Counted from the stretch's first letter, positions 8,209 to 14,062 are shown. The stretch is 14,062 nt of DNA from Candidatus Endomicrobiellum dinenymphae (GCA_020328135.1 JAIXNA010000006.1:386-14447), one strand, 5' to 3'. The notes: generated by a model from the letters alone, not told the origin. Made by a program: numbers and translations.

Positions 8209-8238
8209 ATTGTATTTATTTTTTGACTAATATGTCAA
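8209..8238 (-). promoter_or_regulatory. Promoter of the riboflavin operon
   Basis: On the minus strand, TTGACA (8233-8238, perfect -35) and TACAAT (8209-8214, -10 with one mismatch) are spaced 18 nt. The predicted transcription start, near 8202, falls just before the riboswitch. Confidence 0.7.
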
Positions 8239-8250
8239 TCGATTAGTCAA
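8223..8250. promoter_or_regulatory. Inverted repeat over the rib -35 region
   Basis: TTGACTAAT (8223-8231) and ATTAGTCAA (8242-8250) form a perfect 9-bp inverted repeat with a 10-nt spacer that contains the -35 hexamer. The size and position suit a dimeric repressor site, but no regulator is identified. Confidence 0.35.
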
Positions 8251-8368
8251 CGATTTTAACCGGCGTAAATGTTTTAATACTGGAACGTTCTGCCATAGAT
8301 TGCAAGTCCTTATCAGAATAAACACTTGTCATCGCTAGAGATCTCTTAACTTTACTTTGCAATATCAT
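8243..8368 (-). pseudogene. Relic of a tyrosine (Xer-type) recombinase C-terminus
   Basis: A 41-residue frame reads KVKRSLAMTSVYSDKDLQ then SMAERSSIKTFTPVKIVD. It lines up without gaps with the common recombinase block of the form K-[LV][29 protein letters not shown] up to the E, then skips about three residues before SSIKT. The catalytic RH and GH residues are replaced (KR, R), and upstream sequence has stops. I therefore read it as a dead fragment rather than a small gene. The similarity is from memory of the family and is short. It ends against the rib promoter. Confidence 0.4.
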
Positions 8369-8438
8369 ATAACAAGACCGTTGAAATCACTGTTTTTTAA
8401 TTCCTAGCTACTTATAAATAAATCCTCGGAAAGTTTTG

Positions 8439-8444
8439 TATAAT
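8439..8444 (+). promoter_or_regulatory. Possible -10 box before the DUF192 gene
   Basis: A perfect TATAAT on the plus strand, without a convincing -35 at 16-18 nt. Transcription from it would start near 8451, at the proposed TTG of the lipoprotein frame, so it fits better with use of the ATG at 8554. Confidence 0.3.
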
Positions 8445-8450
8445 AGGCGC

Positions 8451-8910
8451 TTGTGTAAATTTTTTCTAAAAATATTTGCCGCTATTATCATATCTGCATT
8501 TTGTTGCGCGTGTTCATCTGTCTCGAAAAGATATAACGACGGAGATGTAGTCTATGTCAATAGTTAACGGAAGAACGTTAAAATTAGTGGCGGCAACAAG
8601 CAAACAAGCAAAAGCGAAGGGGCTTTCAGACAGAAAAGAAATACCGTACGACGGAATGATATTTTTCTTTAAACAATCAAGAAGACTTGTGTTTTGGATG
8701 AAAGACATGCATTTTCCAATAGATATATTGTGGGTTGCAAATAGCAAAGTTATTGATATCTCAGAAAATGCGCAACCTGAACCTAATGTTTCTGATTATA
8801 ATCTTAAAACATATAATTCGTCAGAAAAGACAGACACGGTTATAGAGTTAAACTCAGGAAAAGCAAAACAGCTAAATATGAAAAACGGAAGCATTATAAA
8901 ATTACAATAA
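8451..8910 (+). pseudogene. DUF192 lipoprotein gene split by a frameshift (or trimmed to a leaderless DUF192 protein)
   Basis: The clear part is 8554-8910, 118 residues of a DUF192 protein: NGRTLKLVAATSKQAKAKGL, DGMIFFF, VFWMKDMHFPIDILWV and a C-terminal INELNSGKAKQLNMKNGSII-like end. DUF192 proteins are small secreted or lipid-anchored proteins of unclear function. In the other frame from TTG 8451 lies a lipoprotein leader, FLKIFAAIIISAFCCACSS, with Cys21 as the likely lipidated residue. It continues KRYNDGDVVYVNS to a stop at 8565-8567. Skipping one base near 8562 joins YVN to VNGRTLKL, as in intact relatives. The ATG at 8554 has GGAG 9 nt upstream, so an unexported short form could still be made. 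Confidence 0.7.
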
Positions 8911-8920
8911 ATGGGGAAAA

Positions 8921-9437
8921 ATGACAGACATTGAAATAATTAAAAGACTAAAAATCGATTTGACCACCTATATGAAAGCTCAAGATATGGAAAAACTGAA
9001 CGTAGTAAGAGGTATCTTGAACGAAATTAAACATACGCAATATGAAAAACATTAAAATTAACGATGAAGAAGTGGTCAAGGTGTTAAGAAGTGAAGTAAA
9101 AAAACGCAAGGAATCCATTGAGAGTTTTGAAAAAGGCGGAAGACAAGAAATAGAGAAAGAGCAAAGAGAAATGACGTTAATCGAGCAGTACTTACCGACA
9201 AAAATGTCTGATAAAGAATTATTTAATAAAGATACATTAGAGGACAAAAATTTTGGCGTAGTTATGAAAGCAACAGTTGTTACAACCAATGGTCAAGCTG
9301 ATGGAAAACGTATTTCCGCGGCAGTAAAAAAAGCCTTAGAGACGCTTGGCAAGGAGGAAAGCAGTCTCCAGACAACGCAACAAGAGCAACCGTTTGCTAA
9401 ACATATTCGTCGCGAACCCCGTTATCTATGTTTGTAA
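8921..9437 (+). pseudogene. yqeY: YqeY / GatB-domain-like protein gene split by a frameshift in an A-tract
   Basis: Frame one (8921-9055) gives MTDIEIIKRLKIDLTTYMKA and KLNVVRGILNEIKHTQYEKH. Frame two (ATG at 9042, to 9437) gives NDEEVVKVLRSEVKKRKESI, ESFEKGGRQEIEKEQ, IEQYLPTKMSD and FGVVMKATVVTTNGQADGKR. Together they make one normal YqeY-like protein of about 150 residues; the break falls in GAAAAAC (9044-9050). Members contain the tRNA-amidotransferase-tail domain; their role is poorly known. The frame-two ATG overlaps frame one, so restart is conceivable. About 30 extra residues after AVKKALETLG extend into the 3' end of hydG on the other strand, suggesting the original stop is also lost. 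It follows the DUF192 gene by 10 bp. Confidence 0.75.
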
Positions 9438-10812
9438 AAAGTTTTTCCAACATACTAATACTTGCGTTATCAAGTTTTGCTTTACGTCCTTCAATAAGTT
9501 GATAACCTAGTTCTTTTACTTCGGGAGTCGCAAAATCTTCAAGATATTCTTTAAGAGTAACCAAAGCATTAATATCACACATGCGCCTTATTTCGCCGGG
9601 TTTTGCCAAATCCATAAAATGTCCGCCGGTTCTCTTTTTGCGATAGCATGCCGCGCAAAAACTTGGCATAAAACCTTGTAAAAGCAGCGAATGCACTATT
9701 TCGTTTAGAGTTCTTTGATCGTTTACGTTAAATTGTCTGTCTAATTTATCGTTGCGCGCAGAATCTTCTTCATACCCCCCTGGAGTAACTTTTGATTCTG
9801 CGCTTATCTGCGAAACTCCTAAATTTACAAGAACATCTCTAAGTTTTGCGGTTTCTCTGGTTGACATAATTATTCCAGTATAAGGAACTGAAAGTCTTAA
9901 AACTGCAACTATTTTTTTGAAATCCTCATCTGCGATAGGATGTTCAGGTTTGTCCGCATAACTCGATCCGGGAGCAGGTTCAATACGCGGTACAGAAATA
10001 GTATGAGGACCTACGCCGTAGGTTTTTTCAAGATGTTCTATGTGCATAAGCAATGCAAGAATTTCAAATTTAGGATTACATAATCCGAGGAGCGGTCCTA
10101 TGCCAACATCATCAATCCCAGCTTCAAAAGCATTGTCTATTGCATCTAAGCGATTATCAGGATCAGTTTTTGCACCGGAGATATGGAGTTTTCTGTATGT
10201 TGCTTCGTGATACGTTTCTTGAAATATTTGATATGTGCCTATTCCTGCTTTTTTCAACTTTTTAAAACTTTCAACGTCCATAGGAGCAACATTTATATTA
10301 ACTCTTTTTATTTTATTGCCTTTATATTCTGCATTGTAAATTGCTTCAACTGCGCCAACATAATAATCTATATTGTCTTTTGAGGATGCCATTTCCCCAG
10401 CAACCATCAAAATACGTTTATGCCCTCTTTTAAGAAGTATTTTGGTTTGCTCTTTTATTTCGTTAAATGTAAGTTTTTTTCTCAATGTAACTTTATTATT
10501 AGATGCAAAACCACAATACAAGCAACTATTTACGCAAAAATTGCTTATATACATCGGGATAAACAACACAACGCGTTTTCCATATATGATATTTTTTACA
10601 TAAGAAGCGGCGGCGTAAATCTTTTGCAAAACAGCAGAATTTTTTACAGATAAAAGTTTTGCAGATTCTTCGAGACTTAATCTTTTCAATTCTTTTGTTT
10701 TTGACAAAATAATGTCAATATCCTTCTCGTCCGCTTCCGTTTTAAGCAAATAATTTATTTTGCTTTCGTTAATATACTTCAATTTAAATACCTTCTTGTA
10801 TCTATCGTTCAA
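9397..10812 (-). CDS. hydG: [FeFe] hydrogenase maturase HydG (radical SAM tyrosine lyase)
   Basis: A 471-residue radical SAM enzyme that splits tyrosine to p-cresol and dehydroglycine and delivers an Fe-CO-CN unit for the hydrogenase H-cluster. The radical SAM cluster motif CVNSCLYC is at C93, C97, C100. The C-terminal C386-X2-C389-X22-C412 motif binds the second cluster and separates HydG from ThiH, which lacks it. The start is TTG at 10812 with AAAAGG 9 nt upstream. A second TTG at 10782 with AAGAAGG 8 nt upstream would remove ten residues. It lies 91 bp after thrS. Neither HydE, HydF nor a hydrogenase is in the window. The 3' end overlaps the yqeY-like tail by 41 nt. Confidence 0.95.
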   Translation of the reverse strand: MNDRYKKVFKLKYINESKINYLLKTEADEKDIDIILSKTKELKRLSLEESAKLLSVKNSAVLQKIYAAASYVKNIIYGKRVVLFIPMYISNFCVNSCLYCGFASNNKVTLRKKLTFNEIKEQTKILLKRGHKRILMVAGEMASSKDNIDYYVGAVEAIYNAEYKGNKIKRVNINVAPMDVESFKKLKKAGIGTYQIFQETYHEATYRKLHISGAKTDPDNRLDAIDNAFEAGIDDVGIGPLLGLCNPKFEILALLMHIEHLEKTYGVGPHTISVPRIEPAPGSSYADKPEHPIADEDFKKIVAVLRLSVPYTGIIMSTRETAKLRDVLVNLGVSQISAESKVTPGGYEEDSARNDKLDRQFNVNDQRTLNEIVHSLLLQGFMPSFCAACYRKKRTGGHFMDLAKPGEIRRMCDINALVTLKEYLEDFATPEVKELGYQLIEGRKAKLDNASISMLEKLFTNIDNGVRDEYV

Positions 10813-10903
10813 CTTAGATTGCCTTTTTCAATGGATGACAAAAAGCTGATAAAATATATACTCATCTTTCATGCGTTTATCACAATTACTGTTATTAAAA
10901 AGC

Positions 10904-12643
10904 TTACAATTCATTAATTCCCGGGACGCTTTTTTCTTTTATAAGAGAAATAAAGTTATCAATTGTCATAATGCCCAAATCTCTATTGCCTCTTGCTCTT
11001 ACAGCAACGGAAGCCGCGTCCTTTTCCTTATTGCCTACAACTGCCATATAAGGAATTTTCTGCATCTCGTGTTCTCTTATCTTATGACCAATTTTTTCAT
11101 TTCTATCGTCAAAAACAACTCTTACATCATTCTGTTTTAATTTCTGCAGCAATTCTCCACAATACTCGTGTTGTTCTCTATTGATATTTGCTATTGCGAC
11201 TTGAACGGGTGAAAGCCAGAGAGGCAAAGCTCCGGCATAATGCTCTAAAAGCACGCCAACAAATCTTTCCAAGGAACCGAGTAATGCTCTGTGAATCATA
11301 TATGGTCTTGCTTTCTTACCGGTTGAATCAACATAGGAAATATCAAACCTTTCAGGAAGGTTAAAATCAAATTGTATCGTAGAGCACTGCCACAATCTGC
11401 CTATAGCATCTTCTATTTTTATATCGATTTTTGGTCCGTAGAAAGCTCCGCCGCCTTCGTCAACTTCATAATTATAACCTGTTTTTTTTAAAGCGTTTTC
11501 AATTGATGCCTGCGCCCTTTCCCAATCCTCTATCTCACCCACATATTTATTTTCAGGTCTTGTAGCTAGATAAATTTTATATTCGCTAAATCCAAACGTT
11601 TTAAGACAACCTATCGCCATATTGAAAACTTTAAGCATTTCTTCTTCAAGCTGCTCTGGAGCAACAATAACATGACCATCGTCTTGTGTAAAACCTCTTA
11701 CTCTCATGAGGCCATGCAAAACTCCTGATTTTTCAAATCTATAAACTGTACCCAATTCCGCGTATCTTATGGGAAGCTCTCTGTAAGAATGAAGTCTTGT
11801 TTTGTATATCATCAAATGCATAGGACAATTCATAGGTTTTATGCGATATGGTTTATTTTCTATTTCCATAGGGGCGTACATATATTCAGAATAGGTTTGC
11901 AAATGCCCGCTTATTTTAAAAAGTTCTTCGCTTGCAATGTGAGGCGTAAGTAAAAGATCGTACCCATTTTCAATATGAAATTTTTTCCAATAACTTTCAA
12001 TAATATCTCTTAACAAAGCGCCCTTTGGGTGCCAAAGCACCAGTCCGCCTCCGACAGATTCATTGACGCTAAACAAATCCAAATCTTTGCCAAGCTTTCT
12101 ATGATCTCTTTTTTGCGCTTCTTCAATTTTTGTTAGATAGTCTTCCAAATCTTGTTTGGAAAGAAAAGCTGTACCATAAATTCTCTGAAGTTGTTCTCTT
12201 GAAGAATCCCCCTTCCAATAAGCCCCTGCAACTGAAAGAAGTTTAAAATACTTAAGCTCGCCAGTTGAAGCTATATGAGGTCCCTTACATAAATCTGTAA
12301 AATTACCAGATTGGTATATACTTACTTCATCATCATCAATTTGAGACGCAATTTCCGATTTATATTTTTCACCTTTTGCTTGAAATCCCATTATAGCTTC
12401 ATCCCTAGCCATAGAAGAACGCACAAAACGGTGATTTTCTTTTGCTATTTCCTTCATTTTTTCTTCAATTTTCACTAAATCATCCAAAGTAAAAGGATCT
12501 TGTCTGTCAAAATCGTAATAAAATCCGTCTTCTATTGACGGACCAATTGCAACTTTTGTCCCTGGAAAAAGCTCTACAACGGCCGCCGCCATTATATGCG
12601 CTGCAGAATGTCGTAAAACGTTTACTAATTTTTTATCTTCCAC
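10904..12643 (-). CDS. thrS: Threonine-tRNA ligase lacking the N-terminal TGS domain
   Basis: A 579-residue ThrRS that charges tRNA-Thr. The editing domain has H12 and H16 (HSAAH) and C119 and H123 (CKGPH). The catalytic core has the zinc ligands C273 (MNCPMH), H324 (DDGHV) and H451 (MIHRALLGSLERF), and motif 2 YRFEKSGVLHGLMRVRGFTQ. The anticodon-binding domain follows from about residue 470. The protein starts right at the editing domain, so the roughly 60-residue TGS domain found in E. coli ThrRS is absent. The GTG start at 12643 has GGGGGA 8 nt upstream, and I found no in-frame extension with family similarity. Enzymes of this shorter form are known in some bacteria, so it is probably functional. 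Confidence 0.96.
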   Translation of the reverse strand: MEDKKLVNVLRHSAAHIMAAAVVELFPGTKVAIGPSIEDGFYYDFDRQDPFTLDDLVKIEEKMKEIAKENHRFVRSSMARDEAIMGFQAKGEKYKSEIASQIDDDEVSIYQSGNFTDLCKGPHIASTGELKYFKLLSVAGAYWKGDSSREQLQRIYGTAFLSKQDLEDYLTKIEEAQKRDHRKLGKDLDLFSVNESVGGGLVLWHPKGALLRDIIESYWKKFHIENGYDLLLTPHIASEELFKISGHLQTYSEYMYAPMEIENKPYRIKPMNCPMHLMIYKTRLHSYRELPIRYAELGTVYRFEKSGVLHGLMRVRGFTQDDGHVIVAPEQLEEEMLKVFNMAIGCLKTFGFSEYKIYLATRPENKYVGEIEDWERAQASIENALKKTGYNYEVDEGGGAFYGPKIDIKIEDAIGRLWQCSTIQFDFNLPERFDISYVDSTGKKARPYMIHRALLGSLERFVGVLLEHYAGALPLWLSPVQVAIANINREQHEYCGELLQKLKQNDVRVVFDDRNEKIGHKIREHEMQKIPYMAVVGNKEKDAASVAVRARGNRDLGIMTIDNFISLIKEKSVPGINEL

Positions 12644-12737
12644 TTTTATTATCCCCCATTATCAGATTAAAGCTATCACGGTCATAATATAGTCAACTAA
12701 CTTTATATCGACAACATATCAACATAAAGCCAGCCTA

Positions 12738-12743
12738 ATTATA
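12738..12743 (-). promoter_or_regulatory. Possible -10 box of thrS
   Basis: TATAAT on the minus strand, 95 bp upstream of the thrS start. The -35 region at 17-18 nt (TTCCTT or similar) is poor. The implied leader of roughly 85 nt shows no T-box features that I could recognise. Confidence 0.3.
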
Positions 12744-13319
12744 CAATATTTTGAATGAAAAAGGAAAAACAGCAATGGCAATACGGATTTCCGCAAAAGC
12801 GAATACGACATACGAATGGCAGGAAGCAACCGTAACGACTGCGACGACAAATAAATTACAACTTGTAACTATGCAACGCCAAGAATACTGCTTATTGCGT
12901 TCGTCGTCGGTTTTGCTCTTCTCTTTGCGTATTCTATTATTCTCATAAACGATATTTTTGTTAATCGAATTATTTATAACCGCTAATAAACTCATTGCTA
13001 TCCTAGTCTTTTCTTCAGTGAAAAACCTCAAAAACACGCATCGCGCATTTTGAGAGCTGGTACAATGAAGTTAATAACGCCAAAGAGTTTGGCTTAAGCC
13101 AAACTCTTTGGCGTTGGAGTAAATCATACAAGATGCAACAAAATGCAGTATTACAACAAATTTTATGGGCTTGCGCGAACGAAAGTCGCCGTAGAAAGAG
13201 CGATTGCTAAAGAAAATGTAAATACAACAGTCAAAAAGAGGGAAACGATAGCGTTGTTTTATCGCAATCACATTTAAATTTCCTAAAATGCGCAATATGT
13301 TGTGATGTTTTACAAAGTG
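12744..13319. other. Gene-free stretch between thrS and the peptide cassette
   Basis: Both strands have open frames (for example 12735-13037 minus, 12751-12948 plus and 13071-13295 minus), but their translations are low in complexity, lack recognisable motifs and lack ribosome binding sites. A weak plus-strand reading near 13055-13205 (SWYNEVNNAKEFGLSQTLWRW, continuing to a stop) spans the palindrome and may be a gene fragment; I could not identify it. A 9-bp inverted repeat, GCGCATTTT (13043-13051) and AAAATGCGC (13285-13293), brackets this area and may mark a lost mobile element. Confidence 0.4.
13076..13115. repeat. Perfect 40-bp palindrome
   Basis: Arms of 20 bp with no spacer, centred at 13095/13096 on TTAA. 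The left arm begins AACGCCAAAGAGTTTGGC and the right arm is its exact reverse complement. There is no adjacent T-run on either strand, so it is not a classic terminator. Confidence 0.9.
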
Positions 13320-13348
13320 TTGATAACTACCTAATTAAACGCTACAAT
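13320..13348 (+). promoter_or_regulatory. Promoter of the peptide precursor gene
   Basis: TTGATA (13320-13325) and TACAAT (13343-13348) are spaced exactly 17 nt, each one mismatch from consensus. The predicted start near 13355 leaves a leader of about 45 nt before the ATG at 13401. Confidence 0.7.
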
Positions 13349-13389
13349 GGCATTACCAGGTGTGCATGGCAAAATATGTATAAACTTTT

Positions 13390-13395
13390 AGGAGG
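13390..13395 (+). promoter_or_regulatory. Ribosome binding site of the precursor gene
   Basis: A perfect AGGAGG, 5 nt before the ATG at 13401. It is among the best ribosome binding sites in the window and fixes the start of a peptide too short to trust by length alone. Confidence 0.85.
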
Positions 13396-13400
13396 TAAGT

Positions 13401-13556
13401 ATGGAAATCTTAAGAGTTGTAAAATCAGACAATGAAGATTATGAATTAAGTCAAGCATCGTGTTCTTGTGCCGGCTATGAGGGGTATTGTTCGGTTCTAG
13501 TCGCACCTGTTCCTGTTCCTTTTCCTCCTTTCAACCCTTTTCCCTTCCCCTTCTAA
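13401..13556 (+). CDS. Candidate RiPP precursor peptide, Cys-containing with a proline/phenylalanine tail
   Basis: A 51-residue peptide. Residues 1-20 (MEILRVVKSDNEDYELSQAS) form an acidic, leader-like part. Residues 21-30 are CSCAGYEGYC, with Cys21, Cys23, Cys30 and Tyr26, Tyr29. Residues 35-51 are APVPVPFPPFNPFPFPF, with eight prolines mostly alternating with Val or Phe. The promoter, perfect ribosome binding site and following maturase-like gene support real expression. The layout (charged leader, then a cysteine or repeat-rich core next to a radical SAM enzyme) is that of a ribosomally made, modified peptide. I do not recognise the precursor family; cysteine thioether or other radical SAM crosslinks in the core are inference. 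No protease or exporter is within view. Confidence 0.75.
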   Translation: MEILRVVKSDNEDYELSQASCSCAGYEGYCSVLVAPVPVPFPPFNPFPFPF

Positions 13557-13849
13557 ATTAGGATGTTCCTTTTACACATGGAGCTATTAATTTATGCGGG
13601 GTGTTTCTTTGTGTAACTTGCGCCACTCATTCCAATCTTGAAAAAATGAAAATGAGTGGCGCGTCTCTCTTGCGTGAAGGATATACTCTCTTCGCAGGAA
13701 AAGACATGGTTTCTGTATGAAAAGAGTATTGGGACAGGACGTGCAAGTTAAGATATTATACATAATTATGCTACGAGCCGTGGTTGGTGTCGCAGGCGCT
13801 ATGTCATTTAGGACGGACGTACAATTTTGTTTGTTGGAGAAACTAATAT
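13557..13849. other. Spacer between precursor and maturase genes
   Basis: This 293-nt gap has no long gene. It holds the hairpin at 13620-13662 and two short plus-strand frames: 13646-13720 (24 residues, MKMSGASLLREGYTLFAGKD then MVSV) and 13717-13857 (46 residues with a hydrophobic middle, ILYIIMLRAVVGVAGAM). They overlap by ATGA, and the second overlaps the maturase start. Neither has a good ribosome binding site, so I do not call them genes. Confidence 0.5.
13620..13662 (+). terminator. Strong hairpin downstream of the precursor; possible attenuator or processing site
   Basis: GCGCCACTCATT (13620-13631) and AATGAGTGGCGC (13651-13662) form a perfect 12-bp stem with a 19-nt loop, 63 nt after the precursor stop. 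The following bases, GTCTCTCTT, are only partly T-rich, so partial termination or mRNA 3'-end protection is more likely than a full stop. Confidence 0.5.
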
Positions 13850-14062
13850 ATGTATAGGATGAAAATTTCTCAGTATAATTTCGTGGTTAATTTAAATGAA
13901 GATAGTTTGTTGCTTTACAATAGTAGAAATAATAATTTAGTAAAACTAGAAAAAAATGTTTATTTTAATTATGTAATAAAGATCAGCAAAAACGATATAA
14001 ATTTAAAAATTGATGACAATTTTAAAAAGTTATATGAATTGGGATTTGTTGTAAATTATAAT
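13850..14062 (+). CDS. Probable radical SAM/SPASM peptide maturase, N-terminal part only
   Basis: An open frame from ATG 13850 runs off the window after 71 residues. The start (MKISQYNFVVNLNEDSLLLY, then NSRNNNLVKLEKNVY) and the segment NFKKLYELGFVVNYN match the general pattern of the N-terminal domain of peptide-modifying radical SAM/SPASM enzymes: a short beta hairpin ending in L-Y-N-...-N-x-L-V-x-L, then a helix and an 'L...L.E.GF.V' element that helps bind leader peptides. The radical SAM CX3CX2C motif would lie further downstream and is not visible. GGAG (13836-13839) is 10 nt from ATG 13850; the ATG at 13859 is an alternative. It lies 293 nt after the candidate precursor on the same strand. 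Confidence 0.65.
   Translation, partial: MYRMKISQYNFVVNLNEDSLLLYNSRNNNLVKLEKNVYFNYVIKISKNDINLKIDDNFKKLYELGFVVNYN

Noticed and set aside
8014..8226. 70-residue plus-strand frame
   Set aside because: It is the reverse complement of the FMN riboswitch.
12735..13037. 100-residue minus-strand frame upstream of thrS
   Set aside because: Biased composition, no ribosome binding site, no recognisable motif; the hydrophobic part does not look like a signal peptide or membrane protein I know.
13071..13295. 74-residue minus-strand frame
   Set aside because: It runs across the perfect palindrome and has no support beyond being open.
13595..13835. Open minus-strand frame opposite the precursor-maturase spacer
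   Set aside because: No start site with a ribosome binding site and it crosses the 12-bp hairpin; probably chance.
1..14062. CRISPR arrays, tRNA or rRNA genes
   Set aside because: I saw no regularly spaced direct repeats, no cloverleaf with TTCGA-type arm and CCA context, and no rRNA-like blocks on reading both strands; a covariance-model scan would be needed to be certain.

Overview
The window is AT-rich bacterial DNA. It carries a dense run of housekeeping genes with short intergenic repeats and several decayed genes. The gene set (FMN-riboswitch riboflavin operon, def-fmt, thioredoxin pair, HydG, ThrRS), the AT bias and the many frameshifted or relic genes fit a host-associated anaerobe. 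My best guess is an Endomicrobium-like member of the Elusimicrobiota. That assignment is inference from gene content and style only; I recognise no diagnostic marker gene.

Layout. Positions 1-3635, all on the minus strand: a DNA methyltransferase truncated by the window edge, thioredoxin reductase (trxB), thioredoxin (trxA), methionyl-tRNA formyltransferase (fmt) and peptide deformylase (def). Positions 3636-4371 hold a heavily frameshifted DDE transposase relic. Positions 4372-8250 are a complete riboflavin operon on the minus strand (ribD, ribE, ribBA, ribH), headed by an FMN riboswitch and a good sigma70-type promoter. A short tyrosine-recombinase relic lies just upstream. Positions 8451-9437 on the plus strand hold a DUF192 gene and a yqeY-like gene, each broken into two frames. 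Positions 9397-12643 on the minus strand hold thrS followed by hydG. Positions 12644-13319 have no convincing gene but contain a perfect 40-bp palindrome.

The most interesting part is the right-hand end (13320-14062, plus strand). A clear promoter and a perfect ribosome binding site drive a 51-residue peptide with a charged leader, a Cys-X-Cys...Cys segment and a C-terminal tail of alternating proline with valine or phenylalanine. After a 293-nt gap that contains a perfect 12-bp hairpin, a second gene begins. Its first 71 residues look like the N-terminal recognition domain of radical SAM/SPASM peptide maturases. I read this as a ribosomally made, modified peptide (RiPP) cassette cut by the window edge. 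Neither gene matches a precursor family I can name.

How the genes work together: the rib genes convert GTP and ribulose-5-phosphate to riboflavin under FMN feedback. Def and Fmt handle the N-formyl group of initiator methionine. TrxA and TrxB form a redox couple. HydG makes the CO/CN-bearing iron synthon of [FeFe] hydrogenase, pointing to hydrogen metabolism.
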